DNA from: Halichoerus grypus
Taxonomy: Eukaryota > Chordata > Mammalia > Carnivora > Phocidae
Reading direction: 5' to 3'
Length of the DNA stretch: 64,000 nucleotides
Assembly: GCF_964656455.1 (NCBI RefSeq)
Contig: NC_135712.1
Location: forward strand, 96,076,294-96,140,293
A program made the translations under genes and the position numbers. Under the pieces are notes generated by a model. That model was not told where the DNA came from, made no database searches, and saw nothing but the letters and a program-made list of their open reading frames with translations. Each line of letters opens with the position of its first letter. Positions within the stretch are counted from its first letter, which is position 1. This document shows positions 35,866-47,247 of this stretch, one piece after another.

Positions 35866-37649
35866 GAAGCTAAAGTCTAGAGTGCCACATGGATGTACTA
35901 AATGCATTTTTCCAGTTTATTGCTAAATCAACCTAAAACTTAAGTGTTCCAAAGCAAGAAAAGATACGCATTTTTCTGTGCAGGTTGCATGAAGAGATGG
36001 ATGGATGCCAACTTTCTTGTGCTTGGAACCAGTTCCTTTTATTCTTCACTGTATAAATGGTTTAAGATTCCTTCCTCTTTATGAAGGTCCCAAGGTTTAT
36101 TCATCACTAAAATTGACACAGAAGAAAGTTAAAATATAATATTTTTGAAGCCAAAGCTGTCATTTTACTTTAGTCTGAGAGGCAGAGTTTTGGGAAAAAT
36201 AAGCAAATTTATATTCAAGTAATCACAAACTACTTGATAGCAAAGGCAGGAATATTTTAACACCAGGAATTCATTGTTATGTTTTAATATGAGCTTTTTC
36301 TTTTACTATGAGCTTTCCAATAGTAAAATAAGTTCAATAAAACAGATGAAATAAGACATAGATGGTGCAGCAATTAATTTTCTTTGATGATTCATTTTGC
36401 TGGCAGGGAAAAACCAGTAATTTAAAGGGATGAATGTTGTTCTTGGTATCACTTAAAGAAAACCCTGCCATTTTGAAAATAAAGTTCTGGACTGAAAAGA
36501 AACTGCTGTTGACATCTTCTTCCATCCTTAATAATTTCTGCTGTGGCTAGGCCAATATCCCCTCATGCCCATGCTCTTCAATGTGTATCCCCTTCAGAAT
36601 GTTATGGTTGGTCAGTGGGACAATTGTTTTTAAATGAAGTAGAATTTAGATGAATTCCCATTCTGGCTGTGCTACATGGATATATTAGAACTTTGCACCC
36701 AGGGAACTTTGGTAGTTGGCCTATGTCCATTCACCAGTCACTGACACACAATCTTAGTTTTAAAAGTGAAAGTTACTAAGAGATTGAAATTTCCAAGGCA
36801 AATAATTTGTTTGTCATAGTGAATAAAAAAGTCCTGCGTCCGGGTCATGTGGGATCATGGGCAATGATGGAAGAAAAAGAGAATTTTGGTGAGTGGGAAC
36901 CAAAACATACAGATAAATATAACGGATGAGGTTCTGGTCAAAGTTGAGCGGGCAGCAGTGCACCAACAATAAAGCAGGCTGTCCAGGTAGGAACAGGGAA
37001 CCAGGGGAAAGAGAAACTTCAAAATGGGGCCCATTCAGCCTCCAAAAGAGCCTGGTGAACCACTCTTATAATTACGAATGAACAGTTTTCCTAAGGCAGA
37101 GTGGGGGTCTTAACTCAAACATCAAAGAGATCAGAACATGTCCCCAGATTGTATAAGAAATTGTGTGTAGAGGTAGTTTGTCGTGGAGAAATCTATAATT
37201 TTCGATGGATCCTTATGAGCGCTCATGACTACAAAAAAATTAAAGTCCAATGCCTAATAGTAAAATGCATTAGCTCCCAGGGGGTGGTAAAGAAATTCTA
37301 GGGAAATCATGCAAATGTGAATTATAGAAATGTGGAGAGAATTTATTATTATTACCACCAAGGTCTATGAATATGACATTTTATATGTTGTCCTCATAAA
37401 CTTGTTGCATTCAAGAAGCAGAGTTTTATTTATACAGCATTAATGTGGAAAAATTAAAGTAGAAAGTAAAATATAGTTTTGAGTAGATATGGTCTTTTCT
37501 GTCTATAATTAATCAGCCTGATTTAGTTGGATGACTTAACAGCAAGGAAATACAGCTCTTTCCCATTTTTAATGACTCTTTTTCTGGACAGTCTGCTCTG
37601 TTTCTTTTTGCCTGGCTCAGCCCAGTGTAGTCCATTTTTTAATTCTTTG
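35866..37649. other. Unique sequence, nothing recognised
   Basis: About 1.8 kb of AT-rich DNA. A small cluster of G-rich words at 36830-36990 has donor-like GT sites but no companion exon signals. Confidence 0.4.
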
Positions 37650-37790
37650 GTTCAATATTTCTTGAAAGCCAACTACTAACTGAACATTGTTTTAACCTTG
37701 GGGAGGTAGGAAAAGTAACATTCCAGATGAGTGAAATACACCGACTCACCCCTGAAGTAGCTTACAGTTTATTTATGGAGGAACACCATA
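37650..37790 (-). mobile_element. L2 3'-end fragment, minus strand
   Basis: 'caatatttcttgaaagccaa', then 'acattgttttaaccttgggg' and 'agtagcttacagtttattta', is the antisense L2 3' order. Confidence 0.5.
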
Positions 37791-38250
37791 TGTTTTAAAA
37801 AAAAACACTATGTGACAGAAAGTATATGAATGTCATATTGGTGGGACAGTAATTTCAAAAGTGTAATGAGATTTCACAGCAGTTCTGGAACTCTGTGGAA
37901 TGGTTCCATGAATCAGTGAGGAGCTATGCAAGTGTTTGGGAATGAGTACCATTTGATCCGTGTGTGAAATGTGTGTTCCTTCCTTCTCTGTTGTTTGCTG
38001 ATTATGTTTCTCTTCTAAGTTACCAAACTTTCTTCTGTTTCTGAATCAGGGAAAGGGAGCACCAAGGCCATTCTTCTTCCTGAGGTTTTGAATGGTGAGG
38101 GAGTTGAGTACGTACTCGATCCTCAATGGAAAGGGTACCTAGAAGGCCACTGTCTTCACAGAATGAAGTAGAATTAACCACACAAGGCTTTTGTATTTCA
38201 GTTTTCTCATCCACAAAGTGAAGATGTCATTTATAATTGGATGCACGTGT

Positions 38251-38251
<1 letters not shown>

Positions 38252-38286
<35 letters not shown>
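38252..38286 (+). repeat. (AC)n microsatellite
   Basis: Seventeen uninterrupted AC units preceded by 'gcacgtgtgt', which can pair with it. Confidence 0.97.
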
Positions 38287-38289
<3 letters not shown>

Positions 38290-38371
38290 TAGTTTAACAC
38301 CATAATAGAAGGTATGTTATGAGAGTGTCATTTCAGTTATGCTCAGTGGATCCTTTTGTCTTCTTTGTTAA

Positions 38372-38490
38372 TGTATTCATTTATTAGGTCAAGAACTAAC
38401 TTATGAGTACCTACTCTACTGGGTACCAGGGATATAGGTGACTAAACCAGGCATGTCTCTGCTCTCGTGGACCTTAGCTTTTAGTTAGAA
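38372..38490 (-). mobile_element. L2 3'-end fragment, minus strand
   Basis: 'tacctactctactgggtacc', then 'agggatataggtgactaaac' and 'tctctgctctcgtggacctt', correspond to the antisense L2 end ('cctactatgtgccaggcac', 'ggggatacag', 'cctgccctcatggagctt'). Confidence 0.65.
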
Positions 38491-38699
38491 AAGATTTAAT
38501 AAGAATTACTGCTGTGGAGGAAGAAAAACAGAATACTAGGGTAAAGAACTAGGGGTGGGCATAGAGTTGGAAGATTGATGTAGATAGTTTTTTAAAAGAA
38601 ATGTCACTGAAGTTGTATAGTCTTAAATAGAAGATGCTGTCTATATTTTCATAGGGAGATCTTTGAACTAGGTGGGCACAGAGCCTTGAGCTTTAAAGT

Positions 38700-38880
38700 A
38701 CTGAAAAAATCATCTGGTGAGCTGGGTTAAAATAGCAGATTCCTGAGCATCTTCCTGGGTAAACCACAGATCTTTGAGAATGAGGCCTAGGACTCTTCAT
38801 TTTTTGTTAAAAATAAATAAAGCCGTTGTGGAATCTTATACAAGTGGTTCATAGATCATAGTTTGAAAAAAACACTTGCT
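38700..38880 (+). mobile_element. MER5A-like hAT MITE, plus strand, diverged
   Basis: 'aatcatctggtgagctgggt', then 'agcagattcctgagcatctt', 'tgaggcctaggactcttcat' and an end like 'catagtttgaaaaa', keep MER5A order. Confidence 0.62.
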
Positions 38881-40397
38881 TGAAATTGTCATAGGTTCAT
38901 TACTGCTGGTGATTTTTTAGTCTGTCTTTCTACAACTCAGTGACCTGAGGAATTGAGGCAGGATATAGCAGAACTGATTAGAACCTTTGCATAAAAAATT
39001 TTTAAGTTTCCAGTTTGTATAATTCATGAAAAATAAAACACCTTTAAATATTATTTTCCTTTGCTTTTTAGTTTGGAGTTTTCTTTACCTGTCTTTGCCT
39101 GCTCTGAGTACCAGAATCTAATATTTTTAGGTGATATGCACTCCGGCCTGATATCTACCAATGGTGATATGTCAAGGATTTGGAGAATACACTACACAAA
39201 AGAATTATTTGAGCATGCATGAACCTACAGTCACATGATATACATTTTATCAAAGGCAGGTATATATACCTTGAAAATTTTAAATAAAACACATTAGAAA
39301 CAGCACCTAGTGAGTTCTATTCCATTAAAGAACTGTTGCATACTCTAGTCTTGGCTAAGAGCTGAGTGATATTACTACTTTATAAATAGTTTGTTTTTAA
39401 CTTCACCCCTACCCTTTTCTCTAGCATTCCTATATGATTTCCTCCATAGAATCTATAATTTTCTAAGAGGAGTTATTTCTACTCAGGGTAAGAATATGTA
39501 TCTTTGTCTAGGTGGATAGAAGTCTTTTACTGGGAACTGTCGTAGGCTATCATTAACTCATGATCCCAGTACTTGAGACATGAGGTTTTTTTTTTTGTTT
39601 TTTTTTTTTGTTTTGTTTTGTTTTTTACCTGAAAGGTTCCTATCTTCTTCCAAATGTCAGGAGGGTTTTTCAACATGTCTGGGTGGGGTCACTCCTTCCT
39701 CCCTCTAAGCCTCCTCTTTCTTTCTTATCCCTCAGTAGGGACCTAGGCATTTACAGATTCCAAGGAAACTAATATTGGTTTATTTGCAAAGTGTATGGGA
39801 GTAGGAAAGAGATGAATGTATTTACCAAAGACCTCATAAGTATAAAACAACAGAAGCTAAGATGTGATAGAGCCTGAGGAAACTTAGCCTGAGAGGGAAT
39901 CCTAGATCTTAGAAATAAGAGCATATGCATTTTAAAAACTGTGAACTTGTGCATCAATCTTTGAATAGATAGAAGGAAAAAAACTTGCATTACAGAAATT
40001 TGTTTAGTGTGGCATATAAATACTGAGAAATAAACTAAGGGAAGAAAAAAGTTATAAACAGTTTGGCTTTTATATTACTTCAGAATGGGATAGAATATTG
40101 TCAGAAAAGAATAATAGACTAAGAAAAACTGCCCATCTGGCCTCAGAAATCCCTTTTGTACACTGATAAAACTATGTCAATATAAAATATATTTACTCTT
40201 TCTGAAAATGTCAGTGCACATTATTATATTCATTGTCTTTGAGTTCGATTTGATTTTGAAATCTAGGCTTTCTATAGGCTTAGATTATGGTGGTCATGGG
40301 GGATGTTTGCCTATGAATGCCACACAGTTGTTGGTGCAGATTGTTTCATTGCAGACTTTATAGGGAGTCATTGACAAATCAAATTACATCAGGCCTG
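38881..40397. other. Unique AT-rich sequence
   Basis: About 1.5 kb. A (T)n/(TTTTG)n run lies at 39586-39625. No gene or larger element recognised. Confidence 0.4.
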
Positions 40398-40591
40398 GGG
40401 CGCCTGGGTGGCTCAGTCGTTAAGCTTCTGCCTTTGACTCAGGTCAGCGTCCCAGAGTCCTGGGATTGAGCCTCGCATCGGGCTCTCTGTTCTGCGGGAA
40501 GCCTGCTTCTCCCTCCCCCACTCCCCCTGCTTGTGTTCCCTCTCTCGCTGTGTCTCTCTCTGTCAAATAAATAAATAAAACCTTAAAAAAA
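40398..40591 (+). mobile_element. Can-SINE, young type, plus strand
   Basis: Head 'gcgcctgggtggctcagtcg' with the one-base-shorter 'cagtcgttaagc', body 'gcctgcttctccctccccca' and tail 'tgtcaaataaataaataaaa'. A perfect 17-bp target duplication, 'aaattacatcaggcctg', is found at 40381-40397 and 40592-40608, the best preserved among the SINEs in the window. Confidence 0.98.
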
Positions 40592-40721
40592 AAATTACAT
40601 CAGGCCTGACGGAGCAGATGATCTTCAAGGCACTCAAGAGGAGACCTCCTTATAATATTGGAGGTTTTCCTCTTACGAGTTAGGGCAGAAAGAAATAGAT
40701 AGGTACCAGAAAGTCATATAT

Positions 40722-40792
40722 GTCTGTCTGTCTGTCTGTCTCTGTCTCTCTCTCTTTGTCTCTGTTTCTATCTCTGTCTATATATATAAAAT
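40722..40792. repeat. (TGTC)n/(TC)n tract merging into SINE tail
   Basis: A run of CTGT units followed by CT units and 'tatatataaaattata'. It adjoins the old SINE head at 40793 and could be its expanded tail side. Confidence 0.85.
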
Positions 40793-40892
40793 TATAGAGC
40801 CCAATGCCGGGCTTGAACTCACGACCCTGAGACTGAGACCTGAGCTGAAACCAAGAGTTGGACACTTAACCAAATGAGCCACCCAGGCTCCC
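40793..40892 (-). mobile_element. Can-SINE, older type, minus strand
   Basis: 'gagcccaatgccgggcttga', 'actcacgaccctgagactga' and the head 'aaatgagccacccaggctcc' mark the same older SINE type as at 7539-7704. The tail is replaced by, or expanded into, the adjacent simple repeat. Confidence 0.88.
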
Positions 40893-42279
40893 TCAGAAAG
40901 TATATATTAAGATCTTTGTAGTACTTACATTTTCACGGAACAATGAAAAGACTGTCTCTTAGATTACCCAACATTTGATGGACACAAATATTTCTTAGGA
41001 ATTAGGAAATAAGTAACAATTATATTAAAAAATTGATCTTGCATTATGTGCTGAATTTGTGCTAAACTTATTTTGACTGACCTAAATTTATGAGAAGCAG
41101 TGATTCAAGGAATTTGATTTTTCTATTTCTTGAAAGCAACAGAGCAATGAATGGTTATACATGATTAGTTCATCTTTGTTCATCCCACCAAGGCATTAAA
41201 TACTAGTCAGGTTAGAGTCATTAATCAGAAATATAAGTATATTCTTGGAAAAATTGAACTAGTTATCAATCCTAGTATTTTACTGCACATTATATACTTA
41301 GTGTTCATGCTAAATGCTTTTCCCAATGTGACAGAATAAAATACTGTAATTACTAACAGCTTCCAGGAAACACATGAAATAGTATTGGATGAAAAGGTAG
41401 AATATTAGTTTAAAAGATTATCTGCCTCTAAAGGATCAATATGGGTGCTATCTTTCTGTTCTTATAGATAACAAAGGATGGGACTTATACTATTTACAAT
41501 GACAAAACTGTAAAGATGCCTTTAGAAAAACACCTATGTTTGGACATGTACAACACCAAATCATGTATTCCAAATGTGAATCTCTATTGAATGGAAAAAT
41601 ATGGCCAAAGGAAAAAGTCTATTTTGATAATTTCTATAAGACAATTCTTTATTTTAGAGGCAGTGAGAATTGAACATCTTTATCTGAACAATTTCCTCAT
41701 GACAAATAATGGTTTTCCATTGCTCTTTGAATTCCCTGTAGATTAGAACATCACACCAAATTCTTCTATACAAGTAGAATGTCTCTGATTTGTCATTTAA
41801 CCTGTCTGGAATTTAGTTTTTTCTGCTTTAAAATAAGGCTAAAACAGCATGATCTTTAAAGTCCTTTCCTGCCCCAAATGCTATAAAATCTGTGAATATC
41901 CACTGAAAGTGTTTGCTAAATGCATGTGTGTGTGTGTGTATCTTGTTAGAATGGTGAATGGTGATTTTTAGAAATATTACCAAGGAGAATTTCTAAATCA
42001 CTTTTTTAAAAATGCATGTTTTCTCCATATAACTTTATTGAGAGATGCCTAAAAACAAACATTAATAGAAACTGTAGGTTTTCAAAGAAAGGGATTTCCT
42101 AAATAGAAAGTATTTCCTTTGGATCTTTACATAATTATGATGGTTATTATACATCGTTCTACAAATCATTGTTTGTATGATCTTATTAAAAAGTCTGGTT
42201 TCAAATTTTGGTAACATAGTGGTATGGCTATTCTAACAAATCATCTGCTTTAGCAATAGTTCTGACAGGAATTCATGTC
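40893..42279. other. Unique AT-rich sequence
   Basis: About 1.4 kb with a short (TG)n at 41924-41939. No gene or larger element recognised. Confidence 0.4.
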
Positions 42280-42400
42280 CTGATATTTCTAGTAGGTGAC
42301 CAAGGCTCAAAGAGGTTAAGGGACTGTCCATGGTCACTTAATAAATGATGGTGAGGAAATGGGGAGTCTTGGCTTCAGGGTGTGATGTCTATTCTGTTAT
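42280..42400 (-). mobile_element. MIR, minus strand
   Basis: 'aaggctcaaagaggttaagg' followed by 'gactgtccatggtcacttaa' and 'ggagtcttggcttcagggtg' is the antisense MIR core. Confidence 0.75.
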
Positions 42401-43424
42401 GTGGACTGTCTCTCAGAGGGAAGAATTTATTCCCACTGAGAGTCAACAGTTGATAGCATGCATAAGTGTTGAGAATAGAGACCGACGGGCCCAATACTAA
42501 CATTCCCAATCCAGATATTTAAGTTACATACATTGATAGGAGCATAATTTGAGCAGTTGCTCTGTTTGGAGAAGAAGCTACTCATTCCTGGTAGCGGAAG
42601 AATGCAACGACAAATAAGAACATCATTTTCTGCAACTGAACAGTGTCAGAAGATGTGATGCTAGCAAACAAACAAACCCTGGAGGTTATATATGCAGATA
42701 TTACATAGATCTAACACAGAGAGGTACAAAGGCCTTTTTAAATCGAGGCAGAATTGACAACACCAAATGTTACATGTTTAGATTACACAGTTTAATATGT
42801 TTTGACTTACATGTTCACCCATAAAAACATCACTGCGATAAGGATAGTAAACCTACTGATCATCACCGAAAGTTTCCTCATGCATCTTTGTCATTCCTTG
42901 CTCTTCTCCCCTCCCGGACTAGGTAAATACTAATCTACTTTCTCTCACTAAGGAGTAGTTTGCATTTCTAGAGCATCATATAAATGGAATAAGAGACTAT
43001 GTACTCTTTTTTTGCCTTTTTAGGAATCTGTGTCCTAATTTGAGAGTCCTCTATGTTGTAGTATGTATTGATAGTTCATCACATTTTGTCACTGAGGAGC
43101 ATTTCACGGTATGGATACACCACAGTTTATTCATTCACCTGTTTGTGGACATTTGGGTTGTTTCCAGTTTGGGGTTTTTACTAATAAAGCTTCTATGGAC
43201 ATTCATGTATACATCTTTGTATAGACATAGGATTTCATTTCTCTTGGGTAAAGAAATGCCTAGGAGAGAAAGGATGGGTCATGAAGTAGGTATATGTTTG
43301 ACTTTTTAAGAAAGAGCCAAATTATTTTCCAAGGCAGTTATGTCCATGTCCATTCATGCCCATGAATAGTTTCAGTTGTTTCACATGCTTGCCAGTGTTT
43401 GTAATGTTAGTCATTCGAACATTA

Positions 43425-43464
43425 TAGATATATATATAGATATATATATATATCTATATATATA
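43425..43464. repeat. (TA)n-rich palindromic tract inside L1
   Basis: 'tatagatatatatatagata' followed by more TA and a mirrored 'tatctatatatatag' forms a self-complementary tract of about 40 bp. Confidence 0.9.
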
Positions 43465-43712
43465 GTTCTTCACCTATTAGATAGGTGATGAAATCTCATT
43501 GTTGTTCTAATTTGCATTTCCGTAGTGACTAATGATTATGAGCATCTTTCTGAGTGCTTATTGGTCATAAGTATATATCTTCTTTGGTGAATGTTCAAAT
43601 TTTTTTTTGTCTTCTTAAAAAAGATGGGTTGTCTTGTCTTAGGATTGATGTCTTTAAAGTTCTTTATATACTCTAAAGTTCTTTATGGGCTCTAGAAACC
43701 GGTCATTTTTTA

Positions 43713-43763
43713 AAAAATTTTTATTATGTTAGTCACCATACAATACATCATTAGTTTTTGATG
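43713..43763 (-). mobile_element. 51-bp carnivoran L1 tip insertion
   Basis: 'ttattatgttagtcaccata' and 'catcattagtttttgatgt' are the antisense of the extreme 3' end of carnivoran L1. A 20-bp target duplication flanks it: 'tagaaaccggtcatttttta' at 43693-43712 and 'tagaaaccagtcatttttta' at 43764-43783, with one mismatch. This is a heavily 5'-truncated retrotransposition event inside the older L1. Confidence 0.9.
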
Positions 43764-44610
43764 TAGAAACCAGTCATTTTTTAAGATACATGCTTTTAAA
43801 ATGTTTGTTTCCTTTCTGTGGTTTGTCATTTCAGTCTCTTAAAAGTGGTGTAGTACTATTTATCAATTATTTTCCTTTATGGGTTGTGCTTATGGTGTCC
43901 AGCTGAAACTCACAAAACTTTTCTCCTATGTTTTCTTTTTGAAGCTTTATGGTTTTATTTTTTATTTAAGACTACGGTCAATTTTGAGTTAATTTTTTTA
44001 TATGGTGTAAAGTAGGGACCAAAGTTAATTTTTTTTGCATATGTGTATCAATTATTCCAGCACCTTTAGTTGAAAAAATATATTCTTTTTCCACTGAATT
44101 GCCTTTCTTTTTGTCAGAAATTTGTTGTCCATATATGCAGGGTTCTACTTCTAGACACTATTTTGTTTCCTTGATTTGTTGGCTGCCAAACACGTGGTGA
44201 GAGAAAAGCCCTTTAAAGGCATGATATACATGGGAAGTCATTTTAGATTTCTTTCTAAGCCAACATGACTATATATAAACTTGGTTCAAACCAAAAGCCT
44301 GATTCATGGCCTGCCACACAGGCATTGTATATCTGTTTTGTGAATGAATAGCCTAAAGGAAAACCATCTTGTCCTTGAGATATCCATCAGTGCTCCTACT
44401 CCCTGCATTTCTTTATGAGAAAACTCATGATTCCTGCCTATATGCTAATCTATACTCTTTTGAGCTTTTGAGAGATGTGAAAAGTATATAACCCTATACA
44501 AACTATTCATTCTCCAGAGCACTTTCTTCTCTGTGAAGACCATGTTTTCCCAGGAGCTTTCCTAACTGGGACTCCAATAAACCTCTTCTTTCTAACTTTT
44601 AGGGATTCTA

Positions 44611-44791
44611 TTTTTTTTTTTTTTTTTAGATTTTATTTATTTATTTGTCAGAGAGAGAGATGGAACAAGCAGAGAGAGCAGCAGGCTCCCTGCTGAGAAG
44701 GGAGCCCAATGTGGGACTCGATCCCAGGACCCTGGGATCATGACCTGAGCCGAAAGCAGATGGTTAGCCGACAGAGCCACCCAGGCATCCC
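44611..44791 (-). mobile_element. Can-SINE, minus strand
   Basis: T run, 'agattttatttatttatttg', 'cagcaggctccctgctgaga', 'tcatgacctgagccgaaagc' and head 'cagagccacccaggcatccc'. The probable imperfect target duplication is 'ttagggattcta' before and 'tgagagattcta' after. Confidence 0.95.
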
Positions 44792-44821
44792 AATTTGAGA
44801 GATTCTAAAAAGGTTTGTTCA

Positions 44822-44992
44822 GGGCGCCTGGGTGGCTCAGTCGATTAAGCGTCTGCCTTCAGCTCAGGTCATGATCCCAGAGTCCTGGGATCGAATCCCA
44901 TGTCGGGCTCCTTGCAAGGAGTCTGCTTCTCCCTCTGCTGCTCCCCCTACTCATTCTCTCACTCTCTCTCTCAAATAAATAAATAAAATCTT
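44822..44992 (+). mobile_element. Can-SINE, plus strand, inverted to its neighbour
   Basis: Head 'gggcgcctgggtggctcagt', body 'tctgcttctccctctgctgc' and tail '(ctct)n caaataaataaataaaat'. The target duplication is 'aaaaaggtttgttca' at 44807-44821 and 'aaaaaggtttattca' at 44993-45007. It lies 30 bp from the opposite-strand SINE. Confidence 0.97.
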
Positions 44993-45007
44993 AAAAAGGT
45001 TTATTCA

Positions 45008-45902
45008 TTGTGCATCGACACACCTATCTTGATGCCAGTACAGCACTTCTTGATTATTTGATTGGAATTATAATCTATAGTCCATTTGGGAGGAACTGCC
45101 TTTAATATTGAGTATATTAGTGGAATTAATATTGAAATTAATATTAGGATATACTCCACAAACAGGTATATTTCTCTACATTTTTACTTTCATTTTTAAT
45201 TTCTTATATTTTTAATTTCTCTCAGCAATATTTTGTAGTTTTCAGTATACAGATCTTTAACATATTTTGTCCAATTTGTCCCTAAGTATTTCATGTTTTT
45301 GGTGCTATTTTAAATGGTATTATTTTTTTTTCTTTTAATTGCAATTTCTGTTGTTCATTATTATTATATAGAAATACAGATAATTTTTGTATATTGATCC
45401 TATGTCTGGAAGTAGGATGCTTCTTGAACCATGCTAAAGAAATACTGCTAACTCACTTATAACTTAGAGTAACCTTTTGGGGTAGTTTTTATTCATTTTT
45501 CCATACACATGATCATGTCTGTGAATAAAGACATTTTTAATTCTCCCCTTATTATATAAATAGGGTCTTTTAGTTCTATGTTGTGCCCTATTTTGCTGGC
45601 CAGATCTCCTAGTATGATGTTGATTAGAAGTGGTGATAGCAGATATTTCTGTCTTGTTCCCACTCTACTCATAGGGGGAATGTTTTAGTCTTTCACCATT
45701 AAGTGTGATGTTAGCAGTACATTTATCATGGATGCCCTTTATTAGATTGAGGAAGTTTCATTGTATTCCTAGTTTTGTGAGGGTTTTTAACAAAAACAGG
45801 TATTGGATTTTGTCAACTACTTTTTCCAATGGTATCTTTAGGATTTATAAAATGCATCTTTAACTTATCACATCTACCTCAAGTTGTATAGAATTTCACA
45901 AC
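45008..45902 (-). mobile_element. Old L1 ORF2, reverse transcriptase part, minus strand
   Basis: This continues the L1 from 44171. 'atcttgatgccagtacagca' resumes collinearly. Further on, 'atctcctagtatgatgttga', 'tttctgtcttgttcccactc', 'gttttagtctttcaccatta' and 'attggattttgtcaactact' are antisense ORF2 around the RT domain. No intact frame remains. Confidence 0.82.
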
Positions 45903-46370
45903 TTGTGTAAACTCTATTTAGCTTCCTAGGGTTGTTGTAATAGAATACCACAAACTGTGTGACTTAGAACAATAGAAGTTTCTTCTGTCACAGTTCTGGA
46001 GGCCAGAAGTCCAAACCAAGGTGTCAGTAGGGCCATGCTCCCCCTGATGCTCTGGTTAGAAACCTTCCTTGCCTCTGCTTAGCTTCTGCTAGTGGCTGGC
46101 GATCCTTGATGTTACTGCTCATCCTGTATCATTACAGTTTCTGCCCCTGTTGTCACATGGCATTTTCCCAGTGTGTCTGTCTCTGTGTCTCTTCTCTCCT
46201 TCTTAGAAGGACAGCAGTCTTACTGGATTAAGAGCCTACCCTACTCCAGCATAATCTCATATTATATTAATTAATTCAATCTGTAACAGACTTATTTCCA
46301 AAATAAGGTCATATTCTGAGGTCCTAGGAAGGACATGGAATTTTGGGGAGCACTATCCAAGCCTATACAA
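45903..46370 (-). mobile_element. MLT1-type MaLR LTR, minus strand
   Basis: Antisense LTR: 'agcttcctagggttgttgta', 'ataccacaaactgtgtgact', 'cacagttctggaggccagaa', 'ttgtcacatggcattttccc' and 'tatttccaaaataaggtcat'. It inserted into the old L1, which continues at 46371. Confidence 0.88.
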
Positions 46371-46527
46371 GAACCTTGCAATAGTACACTTCTTTTTGTA
46401 TCCTGTAAAACTTTGTGCTACTGTTTTCATACATTTACTTTCATATATGTTATCCAAATGTGCTATATTGTTTTTGTATAAACCATCTTTTTTCCAAATA
46501 GAGTATTTTAATTTGATATATAGTTTA
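46371..46527 (-). mobile_element. Old L1 segment between two LTRs, minus strand
   Basis: An AT-rich piece ('tttttgtatcctgtaaaact', 'aaatgtgctatattgttttt') consistent with continuing antisense L1. Too short and diverged to place exactly. Confidence 0.5.
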
Positions 46528-47246
46528 TGCTTTAGTTTTCTAGGACTGCTATAACATTTTATCACAAACTGGCTGCTTAAAACAATAGAAATTTATTCTC
46601 TCATAGTTCTGGTAGTCAGAAATTTTTTTTTTTTTTAAATTTTTTTTTTTTTTTTTTTTAGATTTTTTATTTATTTATTTGAGAGAGAGAGAATGAGAGA
46701 GAGCACATGAGAGGGGGGAGGGGCAGAGGGAGAAGCAGACTCCCTGCCGAGCAGGGAGCCTGATGTGGGACTCGATCCAGGGACTCCAGGATCATGACCT
46801 GAGCCGAAGGCAGTCGCTTAACCAACTGAGCCATCCAGGCGCCCGGTAGTCAGAAATTTATAATAATTTGTCAACAGTGTTGTTTCCTTCTGTTGGCTCT
46901 TAAGGGGAACCTGTTTCATGCTTCTCTTCTAGCTTCTAGTGGCTGCTGACGTTCGTTGGCATTCGTTGGCTTTCCTTGGCTTGTGGTGGCATAACTCCAG
47001 TCTCTGCCTGCATCTTCACCTGGCTTTCCCCCCTGTGTATAGGAGGGTCTCAAATCCCCCTCTCCTTTTTCATGTAAAGACACCCATCATTGGATTTAGG
47101 GCCCACCCTAGATCCAGGGTGATCTTATCTTGAGATCCTAAACTGAATTACATCTGCAAAGACCCTATTTCCAGATAAACTCATATTCACAGGTACTAGG
47201 GGTTGGGACTTGAATACAGTTTTGGGGAGCCACTATCGACCCACTG
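46528..47246 (-). mobile_element. MLT1-type MaLR LTR, minus strand, with SINE inside
   Basis: 'tctaggactgctataacatt', 'tcacaaactggctgcttaaa' and 'ctctcatagttctggtagtc' precede the SINE at 46626-46844. After it come 'ggctttccttggcttgtggt', 'tctctgcctgcatcttcacc', 'gggcccaccctagatccagg' and 'aaagaccctatttccagata'. A second copy of the same LTR class, in the same orientation as 45903-46370. Confidence 0.88.
46626..46844 (-). mobile_element. Can-SINE, minus strand, long T tract
   Basis: Two T runs, then 'gattttttatttatttattt', '(ga)n', 'agcagactccctgccgagca', 'tcatgacctgagccgaaggc', 'cttaaccaactgagccatcc' and 'aggcgccc'. The target duplication 'ggtagtcagaaattt' is perfect at 46611-46625 and 46845-46859. 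It cuts the MLT1 LTR. Confidence 0.97.
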
Positions 47247-47247
47247 C

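Larger units (their letters stand above)
42755..44171 (-). mobile_element. Old L1, 3' UTR to mid ORF2, minus strand
   Basis: Antisense L1 running 3' to 5' along the window. First comes 3' UTR ('tagattacacagtttaatat'). The ORF2 C-terminal third follows ('gtggacatttgggttgtttc', 'aatttgcatttccgtagtga', 'cttattggtcataagtatat'). Last comes the conserved segment near 'attccagcacctttagttga'. Many stops and indels are present. A (TA)n tract (43425-43464) and a tiny L1 tip (43713-43763) interrupt it. It continues past the LTR at 45008. Confidence 0.85.
44172..45007 (+). mobile_element. Solitary ERV LTR, plus strand, holding two SINEs
   Basis: A unit with LTR architecture: a TATA-like 'aagtatataaccctatac', then 'tctccagagcactttcttct', 'cctaactgggactccaataa' (AATAAA) and 'acctcttctttctaactttt'. 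L1 sequence collinear on both sides shows that it inserted into the L1. Two Can-SINEs (44611-44791 and 44822-44992) then broke its 3' part. The edges are approximate. No retroviral gene remnant is present. Confidence 0.65.

Noticed and set aside
36830..36990. Possible exon with donor-like sites ('ttttggtgagtggg', 'tccaggtaggaac')
   Set aside because: No matching acceptor, open frame or GC shift. Isolated GT sites of this quality are common by chance.
44172..44610. Retroviral provirus
   Set aside because: Only LTR-like sequence is seen. No gag, pol or env remnant lies beside it, and the flanks are L1.
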